Source: Cheiracanthium punctorium (taxonomy: Eukaryota > Arthropoda > Arachnida > Araneae > Cheiracanthiidae). Taken from it: a stretch of DNA of 64,000 nucleotides. The notes beneath the pieces were generated by a model. The model worked only from the letters and a program-made list of their open reading frames with translations, ran no database searches and was not told the DNA's origin. The DNA lies in the NCBI GenBank assembly GCA_038373885.1, contig JAWZYV010011619.1, positions 2,728,001 to 2,792,000 of the forward strand. The letters run 5' to 3'. Shown piece by piece: positions 22,229 through 31,869 of this stretch. The position numbers were made by a program, and so were the translations under genes. The number at the start of each line of letters is the position of its first letter. The stretch's first letter is position 1.

Positions 22229-22975
22229 ACACGATAGCTGCTCCTAAACCGTGCATTCGATTGAGTTCAAACTTGATATATACTATAGCCTTCGCACGAT
22301 CGCTATTGAGTTTGGTATGCATAATACTTACAGTGTTTTTACAGGGCTAGAAAAAAGAATTCTTTTACATCATACCTACGGACAAAAAATCTTGAAAGTG
22401 CGTTAGCGTCTAGACGTTGCATTCGGCTGAGTACAAAGTGGGTAATATATTGTAATATGTAACTCATGTATATTGTAAGTCATGGTAAGAAGACCTGCAT
22501 AGATTTCGGTATGCGTAGAGCTGATAGTTTGTTCAAGGAGGTGTAACAAATAATTCTTATACATTACGGCCTATGGACGCAAATCATTAAAGTGTGCTAC
22601 TGTCTAAACAATTCGAAAAGTTCAAATGGGGTATGCATATTATAGGTACCCGTTGCACATTCTCTGTATGGATTTTGGTGAGTGTTGGACTTAAAGTTTT
22701 TGTACAGGGAAACCAAAATAAATTCATATCCATTACGGCGCAAATTCTTGAAAGTCTGCTACATGGTGCATTTAACTGAGCTCAAATCAGGTAAGCATAT
22801 ATCTAGGTCACTCATATATTGTGTAGACTTTCATGCTGAGTAGATTTCGTCGAATGTAGTGCTTACAGTTTTTTAAAGGGCTACAAAAAGGTATTCTTAT
22901 ACATTGCAGCCTGCACACTCAAATTATTTGAAGTGCACTAGCGTCTGAAATTACATCTGATTGAGTTAAATCACA
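22229..22975 (+). repeat. Tandem array of ~165-190-bp units (array family B)
   Basis: Four to five diverged units. Landmarks GTGCATTCGATTGAGTTC (22251), TTGCATTCGGCTGAGTAC (22418) and later degenerate copies recur every 158-190 bp. Units include TACATTACGGCCTATGGAC. This is the same family, opposite orientation, as 14373-14850. It is more decayed, so copy boundaries are approximate. The 61-codon frame at 22594-22779 is incidental. Confidence 0.65.
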
Positions 22976-23244
22976 TTTATTTAAACGTTTGGTAAAGTGT
23001 TCGGTTGTCTAGAACGACATGGAGTTATTCTAGATAATTTTTCATATTAATTGTCCACAAAGCGATCCATTTTTGTATTTCAGCGGGTCACTTTAGATGA
23101 AAAAAATGTAACAATATTATGCTATTATAAGAAAGGTGGATACCACTGACGAGTGTCGTTAGTCGTTAATAGAGAAAAGATGAATAAAAATAATTCCCTC
23201 CCCCCTGACATTAATACTTGAATCGAGAAAAATATCAAGGCAAA

Positions 23245-23440
23245 AGGTCTTTAGATCCTTGTGAGTAGTAAAGGAAGTATTGAATTAGCGAAAAATTTTA
23301 GTATTAAAGATTTTGACGATTCCTAAATTTACTTGGACAAAGTTTATGTCAAACTTCTCAACGTACGTATGTATTTGTATGCGTACATATGCATGTATAG
23401 TATATTCTAACCGAAAATACATTTTGATTAGTTTTATGGT
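23245..23440 (+). repeat. Truncated left end of the 18.5-kb Helentron-like family
   Basis: GATCCTTGTGAGTAGTAAAGGAAGTATTG and the following GCGAAAAATTTTAG...GATTTTGACGATTCC...ACGTACGTATG parallel the first ~230 bases of the element at 18517. The similarity stops where the piggyBac-type copy 3 begins at 23441. Confidence 0.55.
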
Positions 23441-23821
23441 GACGACAGCTGGCTGTGCCCGGCACAGCCAGCTGTCGTCAAAAAAGGGTCTCTAGATCTA
23501 TGGCACGCGATGAACGTTTCGATCGTCCGCCATCTTGCTGGTAGTTAAGTCGAGCGATGGCAACGGCTGCCCTTTTTTCAGCATTGGGCAATCGAACCAG
23601 CTGTTGTCGCTTTCTTCCATTTTTCAGCAGATGTCAGTGCTGTTAAAAATAATCGTGACAATTTTTTTACGGGAAAGGACGTGCTAAAAAGTAAAGGATT
23701 CTCGTGGAGCTATGTCACTCGCAACTATTTTTATAGAAATCAAATTTATTCTTCGTGACTGGCAACAGTCGAAACGTCAGAGTTTGGTGATCCCAGAGCG
23801 GGAACACTGTGCGTTAAAGGG
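23441..23821 (+). mobile_element. piggyBac-type palindromic MITE, copy 3 (left arm missing)
   Basis: It begins directly with a palindrome (19-bp arms 23441-23459 and 23461-23479, one central base). It continues as copy 2 does: GTCAAAAAAGGGTCTCTAGA, the arm sequence, then the right terminus GCGTTAAAGGG followed by TTGA (a mutated TTAA, 23822-23825). The left terminal repeat and left palindrome arm are gone. Reading frames through it are incidental. Confidence 0.85.
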
Positions 23822-23825
23822 TTGA

Positions 23826-24955
23826 ATGAAGTCTATTGAAAATGTATACGATTTATAGGCGTACAATGAAGTTATGTAAAGTATCTTCTGTCGTTATCAG
23901 TGAAAAAAAAATGATATGGTTCACCACATCAAAATCATCAAGAAATTGATGTGGTTGCTCGACCCCATCAGTTATTTTTAATTTTGCTCTGATAACGACA
24001 AAAGATACTTTACTGTAACTGCTATGCATTTTTATTAAATGTTTTAGCTATTTCTTTCGAGTTTATTTCTTCACTAACCTTGCATTCAGTTGAGTGAAAT
24101 ATCGCTTAAAGGGATATCCCGCTTATTATAATAAATTTTCAATGTACCAGACCATAATAATTAGCCACTGTGATCCCGGATAAGGGTATTTACCGCTTAT
24201 TAAAATGAATTTTCGTGACATATTGTCTATTTTATTAAGTGAGTTCAATCGATACCCCTCTGACTGAGTTTCAAGAAAAAGGCAAAATTGTAATGCTTTC
24301 ACAGTTAAATTCTTTCATATATATATATCGGACAATTAATGAAGTTGATACAACTTCATTGGTTAAAAGTATATGTTATTATGGAAAACATTTTTGTAAA
24401 GTCACAGATCGACCTCAGATAACTTTTAAAAGCAGCTTTAATGTTGGTCCTAACTCAATGATTTGTCACGTCAGAAGATTTATATACTCTCTATAAGTTA
24501 TATTAATTTTGTATTTTCGAAGAATAGGTTTACACCCACTGATTAACTTTGAACTTATCAGGAATTACAAAGAATCGCAGAGGCATTGTAGCGCACGAAG
24601 CGCTAGAAATAGAATCTACCAGTCACAATACTTTCTCAAGTGAAGTTAGCCTGCGAGAAATGGGTTGTGAGGTTGTGATGTAAATTGTCCCTTAAGCAAA
24701 GCAGAGTCAGTCAATGCATAATAGTACTAATGGATAGCGTTGTTTAAGTAGAGGGTCTAGACGAAGTGTGCAGGGATAGAGGCGACAGATTTGGAAGAAT
24801 AAACAAAGTATAAAAGCAAAAAAGGTTTTGTATACTGTATATTGGTAAGACAACATTACTTAATTAATATTCTGGGAGTTAATTAATAGTAAACCAGTAC
24901 CAAATGAGAGGAAAATCGATAAATTAGGATTAGTTCAGGAAGGGTGTTAGCAAAA
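23826..24955. other. No confident gene; one 85-codon frame
   Basis: The frame 24239-24496 (+) has an average-looking composition (two Cys, mixed polar residues), but I recognise no domain. It begins at a non-ATG codon and has no supporting context. The rest shows no element ends. Confidence 0.3.
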
Positions 24956-24959
24956 AGTA

Positions 24960-25720
24960 CAAGTCATTCAAATTCATATCTATCTAGATTTTAGGCTTAG
25001 CGAGCCGTAATATATTAGAATTATTTTGAGTGTTCCTGTAAAAGAACATTATGCTGCATGCATGAATTTTAGCCTATAATACTCAGGAATAGTGCAGCTT
25101 TCTATCAGTGAAAAAAGTTTTGGTATCGGTTCAGTAGTTATAGAGATACACGTAGAGCGTAATGTAATTCTTATTAGTATCTATGTAAAAGAAGGATTTG
25201 TGATATATGCATAAAAGGTGGCCTATAATACTCAGGGCTCCACCAGTGGATGGATGTGCCAGGTTCAAACCCCGGTCGCGCATGTCGACCTTTGCCGTTC
25301 GGAGTTTTCCGTGATTTTATGAAAAACCTCGCGTTAATACGGGCAACGATTCCTTAGAAAATCCCCCACAGAGGGACCATCTAGTTCCCCAACTAGGACT
25401 AGGGCCCTGACCTTAGTGCAGTCAATTGGCCTTAATCCACAAAGAAACAAGCAATAATACTCAGGAATAGTGTAATTTTCAATCGGTGAAAAAAGTTCTA
25501 GAATCGGTTCAGGGGCTACAAAATGCCCATTGAGCGTAATGTATTAGAATCATTTTGAGTGTCTATGTAAAAGAATTATTCATGGTATATGCATGAAAGG
25601 TTGTCTCTATGTTAATCCAGGGTATAAGCTATCTTCGTTCCAAATTTTATCCAAACCCGTTCAGCCATTTTTGTGTGATTCAGTCACAAACATCCAAACG
25701 CACAAACGTACACATTTATA
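24960..25720 (-). repeat. Diverged tandem units related to the other arrays
   Basis: CTCAGGAATAGTGYA...TCRGTGAAAAAAGTT and GAGCGTAATGTATTAGAATC recur at ~25080 and ~25462 (ignoring the inserted SINE). On the minus strand the core reads TACATTACGCTCAATGG, matching cores in the arrays at 14.4, 18.8 and 22.3 kb. It ends near CAGTCACAAACATCCAAACG. Split by the SINE at 25237-25453. Confidence 0.6.
25237..25453 (+). mobile_element. tRNA-derived SINE with 12-bp target duplications
   Basis: ATAATACTCAGG flanks the insertion exactly (25225-25236 and 25454-25465). The unit starts GCTCCACCAGTGG, has a B-box (GGTTCAAACCC near 25263) but no A-box, so it is 5'-truncated. It ends in an A-rich tail (CCACAAAGAAACAAGC). 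No protein is encoded. The clean duplications prove a single retroposition event into the older array. Confidence 0.88.
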
Positions 25721-25734
25721 TTATTGGTAGAATT

Positions 25735-26408
25735 TGGAATTCTATGAATTAAAAAAAACATATTTGGACTTTTATTTCTTATGCTTTTTAAGTTGTCGTA
25801 AAAGTAACGTAATTTCCATGCCATTTCATGTTTTTCAAATGCACGCGATTCTGCAAATAGAATTTCTGCTTTATTTCAAAAGCATAAATAATTTTGTGCA
25901 GGCGAAACTCGCCAAGCATGACCACCTAGAAACGGTTTTTAGTTAATACTTAAAAAAGAAATTAAAATGTCAAAATTCTGAGACTCAAGTGCGTATTACC
26001 GAAGTCATAGACTTATATGCTCAAATTTTTAAAGCTCTGCGTGCTGTAGTGGTCTGCAGAACATTCATTTTTAATATTATAGATACATAGATTTGGCGTA
26101 AAACTGTCGTAATTTCCATGGTATTTCATATTTTTCAAATGCACGCGATTCTTCATTGAAGTAATAGCATTTCTGTTAGTTCAAAACATGAACCATTTTA
26201 TACGGGCAAAACTCGCCAAGCATGGCGACGAAAAAACGGTTATAAATTAATAATTAAAAAAGTAACTAAAAATCTAAAATAGTAGCCTGTAACCGTTTCC
26301 AGTGTCCTATCTATCTATGTACCAAAATTCATCATAATCGATTCTGCGGTTTAGTGTGAAAGCGTAACAAACAAAAAAACTCGCTTTCGCATTTATAATA
26401 TCAGTTGG
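25735..26408 (+). repeat. Two diverged direct repeats (~293-bp spacing)
   Basis: GTAATTTCCATGCCATTTCATG...CAAATGCACGCGATTC...GCGAAACTCGCCAAGCATG at 25809-25920 recurs at 26109-26225. It ends with AACAAACAAAAAAACTCGC and TTTATAATATCAG, a type of 3' end common to arthropod dispersed repeats. No coding potential. Confidence 0.65.
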
Positions 26409-26430
26409 GATATATATTTATATATATATA

Positions 26431-28382
26431 TGGGTCATTCCACAAGAATCGGATAACTTTAGAGGTGAATTTGAAACATACTGCATTTATCTCAGATTAG
26501 AATTTTTTTGATAAAATCTATGAAAAATAAGTTAATTTTATTGTATTTGTACAGCAACACTCAATTATTTGAACATTTTTGAAAAAATCGATTTTTTTCA
26601 AAAAGTAGATTCCAGGGGACTGACATGACTTCCAGGGGACTGACGGGAACAGGTGATTTCATTCTAGAATGAACTTTTTAATGAATAATGCTAACTTTTT
26701 ATTAATAATTAATAATAATTATCCAAAGAAGTAATAAAAACATGTTTCATACAAAACCTCAATACATATATTTTCCTATTTAATCATCTTTAACTAATAC
26801 ATTTTTAATTATTTATTTTAATTATACTATTTAAAACTTTTTTTAAACTTTAAATAAAACTTTTTTAAACAAGTCATAAATTTAACATCAAAGCAAAAAT
26901 AATAGTAATTATTTTTCGCAAACATCAATAAATTTATTAAATGTATAAGTGACTCTATTACGCTTGATACTTGAAATAGGTATTGGTAATTTTTCCAATA
27001 TATGCTCAAACGATATATCAGCTATATCATTTTCATCTAATCGAAATAAAGTATTTTTATCATTACATTTTTTGAACAATGTGACAGTCAACTTCTCTTC
27101 GTTTTCTTTAACATACGAACAAATTGCAACACTCCGGTATTCTTTATTACAGACTAAAAATTTGACTAGGAGAAAATAACCAACAGTGAACTTGATCTGT
27201 TGCTTACTTGTAGATTTTTTACTTTGCTTCTGACATTTTTTTTTGAAGCTGTGAGTGTTGAAAGGCCCCCTGAAAGATTTTGATCTTGTTCAAATTTAAT
27301 TGTTCCCAACTTGTAATGTTCACAAATTATAGGATCACAGAAACAACTCAATGACTTCATAATAAGACGATTAGGGTGTTGTACAGCACCACAAATTTGA
27401 TGTACCTTGAGTGTTGCTTGAAAGGAAATTTGCTTATTCTGGTTTTCATTTATCAGATCATCCATTGTTTTAACATCAACATCTTCAATAATAGAAATTT
27501 TTATTGCTGGGCATTTTTTATGTAATGTGTCAGCAAATTCATGCAAATTCATTATATCACCTTTTTGAGCAATTACTTGGTCGGCAGTTCTTTTACAAGT
27601 TATCCAAGCAGTTACAAGCAGTATTCCAGATGGAAAACTGCCAGGGGACTGATGTTTTTACTATAAAACTCAAAAAATCTACTTATTGGAAGCAAATGAC
27701 ATATTATTCTGTTCTAATATTAAATCTAGTAATAAAAAGACATTAAAATCAGCATACATCAATAATAATTATTTATAAATTATTAAATTATTACTTACCA
27801 GGGGACTGACAAATTGAGTGTTAGCATTCTGTTTGTTGACACAAGAATGGCGAAAAACATTGAATAAAAATGGCTGATGTATAAATAAACGTCGTCAATG
27901 CCATCTTTATATGATAAATAAATATGAAACAGGCAATAAAGTTATCAACAATGGATAATATCAGAAATTTTTGGAATTTAACATGAGCCAGGGGATTGAA
28001 GTGCAAAGTAGGGGTACACAACTTAAAATTGAATAAAAGTGATGAAAATTTTCAAAAAATCACATTACACACATAACAAGTTATTAAATAACTATCTCAG
28101 AACACAACAACGATCATTTTTGTTGCCTAAATCGGTTAGTTTAAAAATAATTAGCACTTAACTCTTCACTTTTTCGAGTGGTACATGCCAGGGGACTGAT
28201 TTTTTGGGGTTAAAAACCTAATTTTGAATAAAAAATTTTTTCAAATTGCAAAATATTATACATGTTCCTAAACAGAATCAATGCTGTCTATAAATGGGCA
28301 TTATTCAAAATTTAAAAATGTTGAATAGTAAATAAATTTTTTACAATTTCACGAAGTTACCCTATTCTTGTGGAATGACCCA
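26431..28382. mobile_element. Unclassified DNA transposon remnant with CCAGGGGACTGA repeats
   Basis: The termini TGGGTCATTCCACAAGAAT and their inverted partner (28358-28382) match over ~20 bp, and more loosely to ~33 bp. They sit in TATATA tracts on both sides, so a TA or TATA target duplication is likely but cannot be sized. Six copies of CCAGGGGACTGA, all in plus orientation, lie at 26612, 26632, 27641, 27798, 27988 (one change) and 28189. A broken minus-strand protein occupies 26912-27600. No superfamily can be named from the ends alone. Confidence 0.75.
26909..27603 (-). pseudogene. Transposon-encoded protein, C-terminal part, one frameshift
   Basis: On the minus strand an open frame (27552-27166, extending in frame upstream to ~27600) contains TCKRTADQVIAQKGD, then KVHQICGAVQH, a Cys motif LSCFCDP..CEHYK, and a basic Ser/Lys-rich stretch. 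Near 27240, at an A9 run, the frame shifts. A second frame then continues with KFTVGYFLLVKFLV, VAICSY and LDENDIADISFEHILEKLPIP, stopping at about 26909. The order KR-AD helix, SCFC cluster and C-terminal 'GxFVxV...Y.G' domain resembles, from memory, the C-terminal part of unannotated transposon proteins common in arthropods. The N-terminal catalytic part is missing. The A9 run means a sequencing indel cannot be excluded. Confidence 0.55.
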
Positions 28383-28396
28383 TATATATATATATA

Positions 28397-28490
28397 GTTG
28401 ATGTCCCTAAATCCCTAATTTCAAAAATCCCCTAATTTTAAATCCCTAATAGTTGATGTCCCTAAATCCCTAATTTTAAGTCCCTAATTT
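28397..28490 (+). repeat. Tandem TCCCTAATTTTAAA-type repeat
   Basis: AGTTGATGTCCCTAAATCCC begins at 28397 and again at about 28450, with extra TCCCTAATTTT words inside. It directly follows the TA tract after the transposon at 26431-28382. Confidence 0.85.
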
Positions 28491-28494
28491 TGTT

Positions 28495-30138
28495 AATAGA
28501 TAAACCAAGTACCAACGAAAGTTTTATTTATTCAACAAAATTACGACATCACTATCAAAATTCTGTTGAGCTCACGAACTATTATTTTTAGTGCAGATTG
28601 TGCGTTTCAATTTACTATTGAAATAAAAGCATCTTGAGGATTAGGAGGATATAGAGATTTGATAAACCAGTGATTACAAATGAAAACTTAGGCATAATTT
28701 AAGCCCAGTACATTTCGATATCAAACATTTTGATCAGACATTTCGATATGACAGCAGTCTGAAATATTCGTAAAAAGTAAATAACGGCCAATTAAAAATA
28801 GCCAATCACAATATGTTTGGCGCTATAATATCATGCAGGGTCGTCACAAGTCATAGTTAACGCTTTATAGCCTGAAAATTGAAATGTGCTTTACATAACT
28901 CGCAAGTTCGTTGCCGTATAAATTCGAATTCAGCGAACGCGAAAAGGCGTCAGAGTTGCAAAGAGAGAGTTAAGCTTGCCTTGAACGATAGCGATTTTGT
29001 CAGTCTTTAATCCATGATATACTGAATAACTTTTATTCATAAAACTCCTTTACTAAAAAAGGAAGAAAAAAATAGGTGAAAAATATTTGAATTCGCCAGA
29101 AAAAATTCTTGAATGTTCTTCTGACAGAAATGCAATTTAAATTGAACAACTTTTTGAATGAAATTCATTGACACTCTGAAAGACAAACTCAGTGCATTAA
29201 AAAATAAATCGAAATTTGAAACTAGCTGATAAGCAAATTTAAAAATCTTTATAATAAACTTTGCACAGTGACACAAAGGTATTTTGCCGATAAAATTGGC
29301 TACTTAAAATACTTACACGCTTGAATAATTTAACATTATCATCTTATTCCTTGACACTATTTTGTCATGAAATTTCATTTTTTTCCCCTCGCACTCAAAT
29401 TCTTCCGAAAATATTCATTTAATCTGATTAAAACTCTGTAAAGTTTTCAAAATTTTCAGTTCCCTAAGTTATTGCGATAAAATGTCTCTCGAGTGAAATA
29501 AATAAAGCAAAAGCCTTGTACTTTTGAAGATATACGAAGTGTTTATGGAATCAATAAAAGACAAATTTTTCAACCCCTCCTCCCAGAAAAAAATGTACTA
29601 AGGAACCTAAGCAACACAAAGACATCTGCTATTTCTGGTTGAAAAGTTTTCATGACATTTTGATCAGAATATAAACAATCAATAATGAGGCACTATGTTT
29701 TTGCTTTAAGGTAAAATGTCTTGGAATTTCGAACATATATCAGCTAAAAAGAAGGTTTTGGATATGTGAATGGGCTTTTCTTTTTTATTAAAAAATAGCA
29801 CATGATTACATACATTTATATTGATTATTATTTTCTGATTTAAATTTACAAATTAAACTGAGAATCTAAATTTAAAAAAATCATTCCTTATACAAGCAAA
29901 ACTCTATTTTGAACATTTTTTTCTTTTTAGCTGAAAAGTACTCATGATTTCGATTTTTTAGTTTGTCTTCAATTTTTTTGTTTGGCTTTCTCTTTTCGGA
30001 AAATGATTGAATTTTCACAAGACTCAAAAACTGGATTTTAATAGAGAATTTTCCCTATTAAAGTAATGGAGATAGTATTTATAGTTCTCTGGCTGAGAAC
30101 TATAAATGCGGAGCAAAAGGTGTAGAATAGAAATAGTA
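28495..30138. other. No gene seen over ~1.6 kb
   Basis: A+T-rich. The 79-codon minus frame 29037-29276 is Phe/Leu/Ser-rich and probably spurious. GAACTATAAATGCGGAGC near 30095 and its inverted partner (GTATTTATAGTTCTC) form a short hairpin just before the next element. Confidence 0.4.
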
Positions 30139-30798
30139 TACGGGAAGGTGGCCTAAAATGATCGTAGAGGGAAAAACTGTCCATATACGTTTTCTTTCAT
30201 ACAGGTAGCGCTATCTACCGGGTAACATATGAACTAGTTGTGACAAGTGAAGAAGAAACAACGCAACCATTAACGGGATCACGGTATTAGGCTGTCAAGC
30301 AGTTTATTTTCTCGGGCCGTTAGGTGAGTCTGGCAAAAGGAGTAACAAAATGTTCAAAATAGAAAACTACAGATGTTCAGAAGATGAGGTAAACTTTCCA
30401 TCACGTTGGGTTAAATAAAAGCAACAACTCAGGCAATACTCCGTCCATTGGCATTAACTCGATTTTTATTAAGATCCATAAGTGTTACAAAGTCCTTGGA
30501 TGACAAGGGGCGAGGTTGAACTGCAAATTCTTGCGACCAGTAGCTAAAGTGAAGTTCTTTGAGCGAAGCAATTAGACCTAACCCACAAGCGCGGGACGAA
30601 GCGCTAACAAAATACACCAACAAACAAAAATAGGCGAACATATCCGGCGCGGTTAAGAGTAAATCAGTGTAATAATTTTATAAATCTAAACAATTAGGCG
30701 CAGAAATTTAAAACCGGGAATAAATTAGAATGCATTTCCTTTTTTGCAGCTGCCAAAATGAAATACATTCTAACGTATTGAATAAGAATTAGCAAATC

Positions 30799-31016
30799 CA
30801 GAGCCTGATTATGGCCAACGGGGCCCCCGGACATTGGTGAATTTGGGGGGCCCCCATCTATGAAATTTGTTTTATTTTTCATAAAATTTTGATATAAAAA
30901 ATATATTTCAGAACAACATTTGTAAATGGGGGCCCTTTCGAGCCGGAGGCCCTGAGCAAAATCCTGATTTGTCCATGCGATAATAAGGCCCTGAGCAAAT
31001 CTGCGGCCATAAGCCA
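30799..31016. mobile_element. Small nested GC-rich insertion with GGGCCCCC inverted repeats
   Basis: GGGCCCCCATCTA (30848-30860) pairs with TAAATGGGGGCCC (30923-30935). Outer words GATTATGGCC and GGCCATAAGCC also pair loosely. The composition contrasts sharply with the host element. It encodes nothing recognisable; minus-strand frames across it are composition artefacts. Boundaries uncertain. Confidence 0.4.
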
Positions 31017-31241
31017 CAAAGAACCAAAATGCTTAGAACGGATGTAGGGGGCTGTATATAAGATGCACCGCGTAAAATACAGGACAAGGACTAACGCCGA
31101 TGCCGTCATCACATAGACGTCTAAATAGAATTTTTTGAAAAATTAAATTTTATAACATTTGTCATGAGGTAAGCACTAACTTTCTTATTTATTTAGATAA
31201 ACAGGCTTTCATGTATAGAAATATTGTTTGCTTTATTCTGA

Positions 31242-31436
31242 ATGGAGTATATTTTTAGATTATTATGGAGATTAGATCCAGTGTCACAAATGTCTAAGTG
31301 GGTGGATGACGCATGCGATGGGATACCCGAAGATTGTGATCATGTGTATTATTGTGATATGTGCTCTAATGTTTCGAGTTTTCAAAGTGGCGAAAAAAGA
31401 CATTATTTAATTTATTTTTGCCTTTATTGTAGGTGA
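31242..31436 (+). CDS. Short Cys-rich open frame inside TIR element (hypothetical)
   Basis: A 64-codon ATG-started frame reading ...KWVDDACDGIPEDCDHVYYCDMCSN... and ending FCLYCR. The CDxxxxCDxC and CLYC spacing could be a zinc-binding remnant, but it fits no family I can name. It lies entirely within the element at 30141-31867 with no visible promoter, splice partner or poly(A) signal. Chance is a real alternative: it is short, although its acidic/Cys-rich composition is unlike typical translated A+T-rich noise. Confidence 0.2.
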   Translation: MEYIFRLLWRLDPVSQMSKWVDDACDGIPEDCDHVYYCDMCSNVSSFQSGEKRHYLIYFCLYCR

Positions 31437-31869
31437 TAATTTTTTAATTGTAATTTCCAAATATTCTATTTTATTGTTTGTGACACTTTTCTATATTAAA
31501 ATTTTCATAAAATAAATTATGTGGGCTATCTGATTGTAAAATTTATTTTATTTCATTATGTATAGTCATGATTACTTTTATATCATCATTATTTTTATAT
31601 ATTTTTATTTTGCCGGTAAAAACAATTTAGTATTATTTTTAATCGAAAGATCTTTTTGCCCTTTGGTTGAGGGTAAGAGGATCCTTTGAACGCATTTTCA
31701 AAATTCTGTTTCTTTAATTACTTAGTACGGGTTTAAAATAATATTGAAATATATTTATTATGCAAAATATCGTGTGAAACATACTAGCAGAATGCCAAAG
31801 TTTTATGAAAACAATGTTATTTATGAAAGTTTTCTCCTTAAGGGGATCATTTTAGGCCACCTTCCCCTA

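Larger units (their letters stand above)
30141..31867. mobile_element. 1.7-kb TIR element flanked by TA, unclassified
   Basis: The left end CGGGAAGGTGGCCTAAAATG and the right end ATTTTAGGCCACCTTCCCC form ~22-bp inverted repeats, with TA on each side (30139-30140 and 31868-31869). TA flanks and length fit the Tc1/mariner/pogo class. Inside I recognise no transposase. A 64-codon frame (31242-31436) has a Cys-rich tail. A nested GC-rich insertion lies at ~30799-31016. Probably a nonautonomous copy or one that captured unrelated DNA. Confidence 0.7.
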
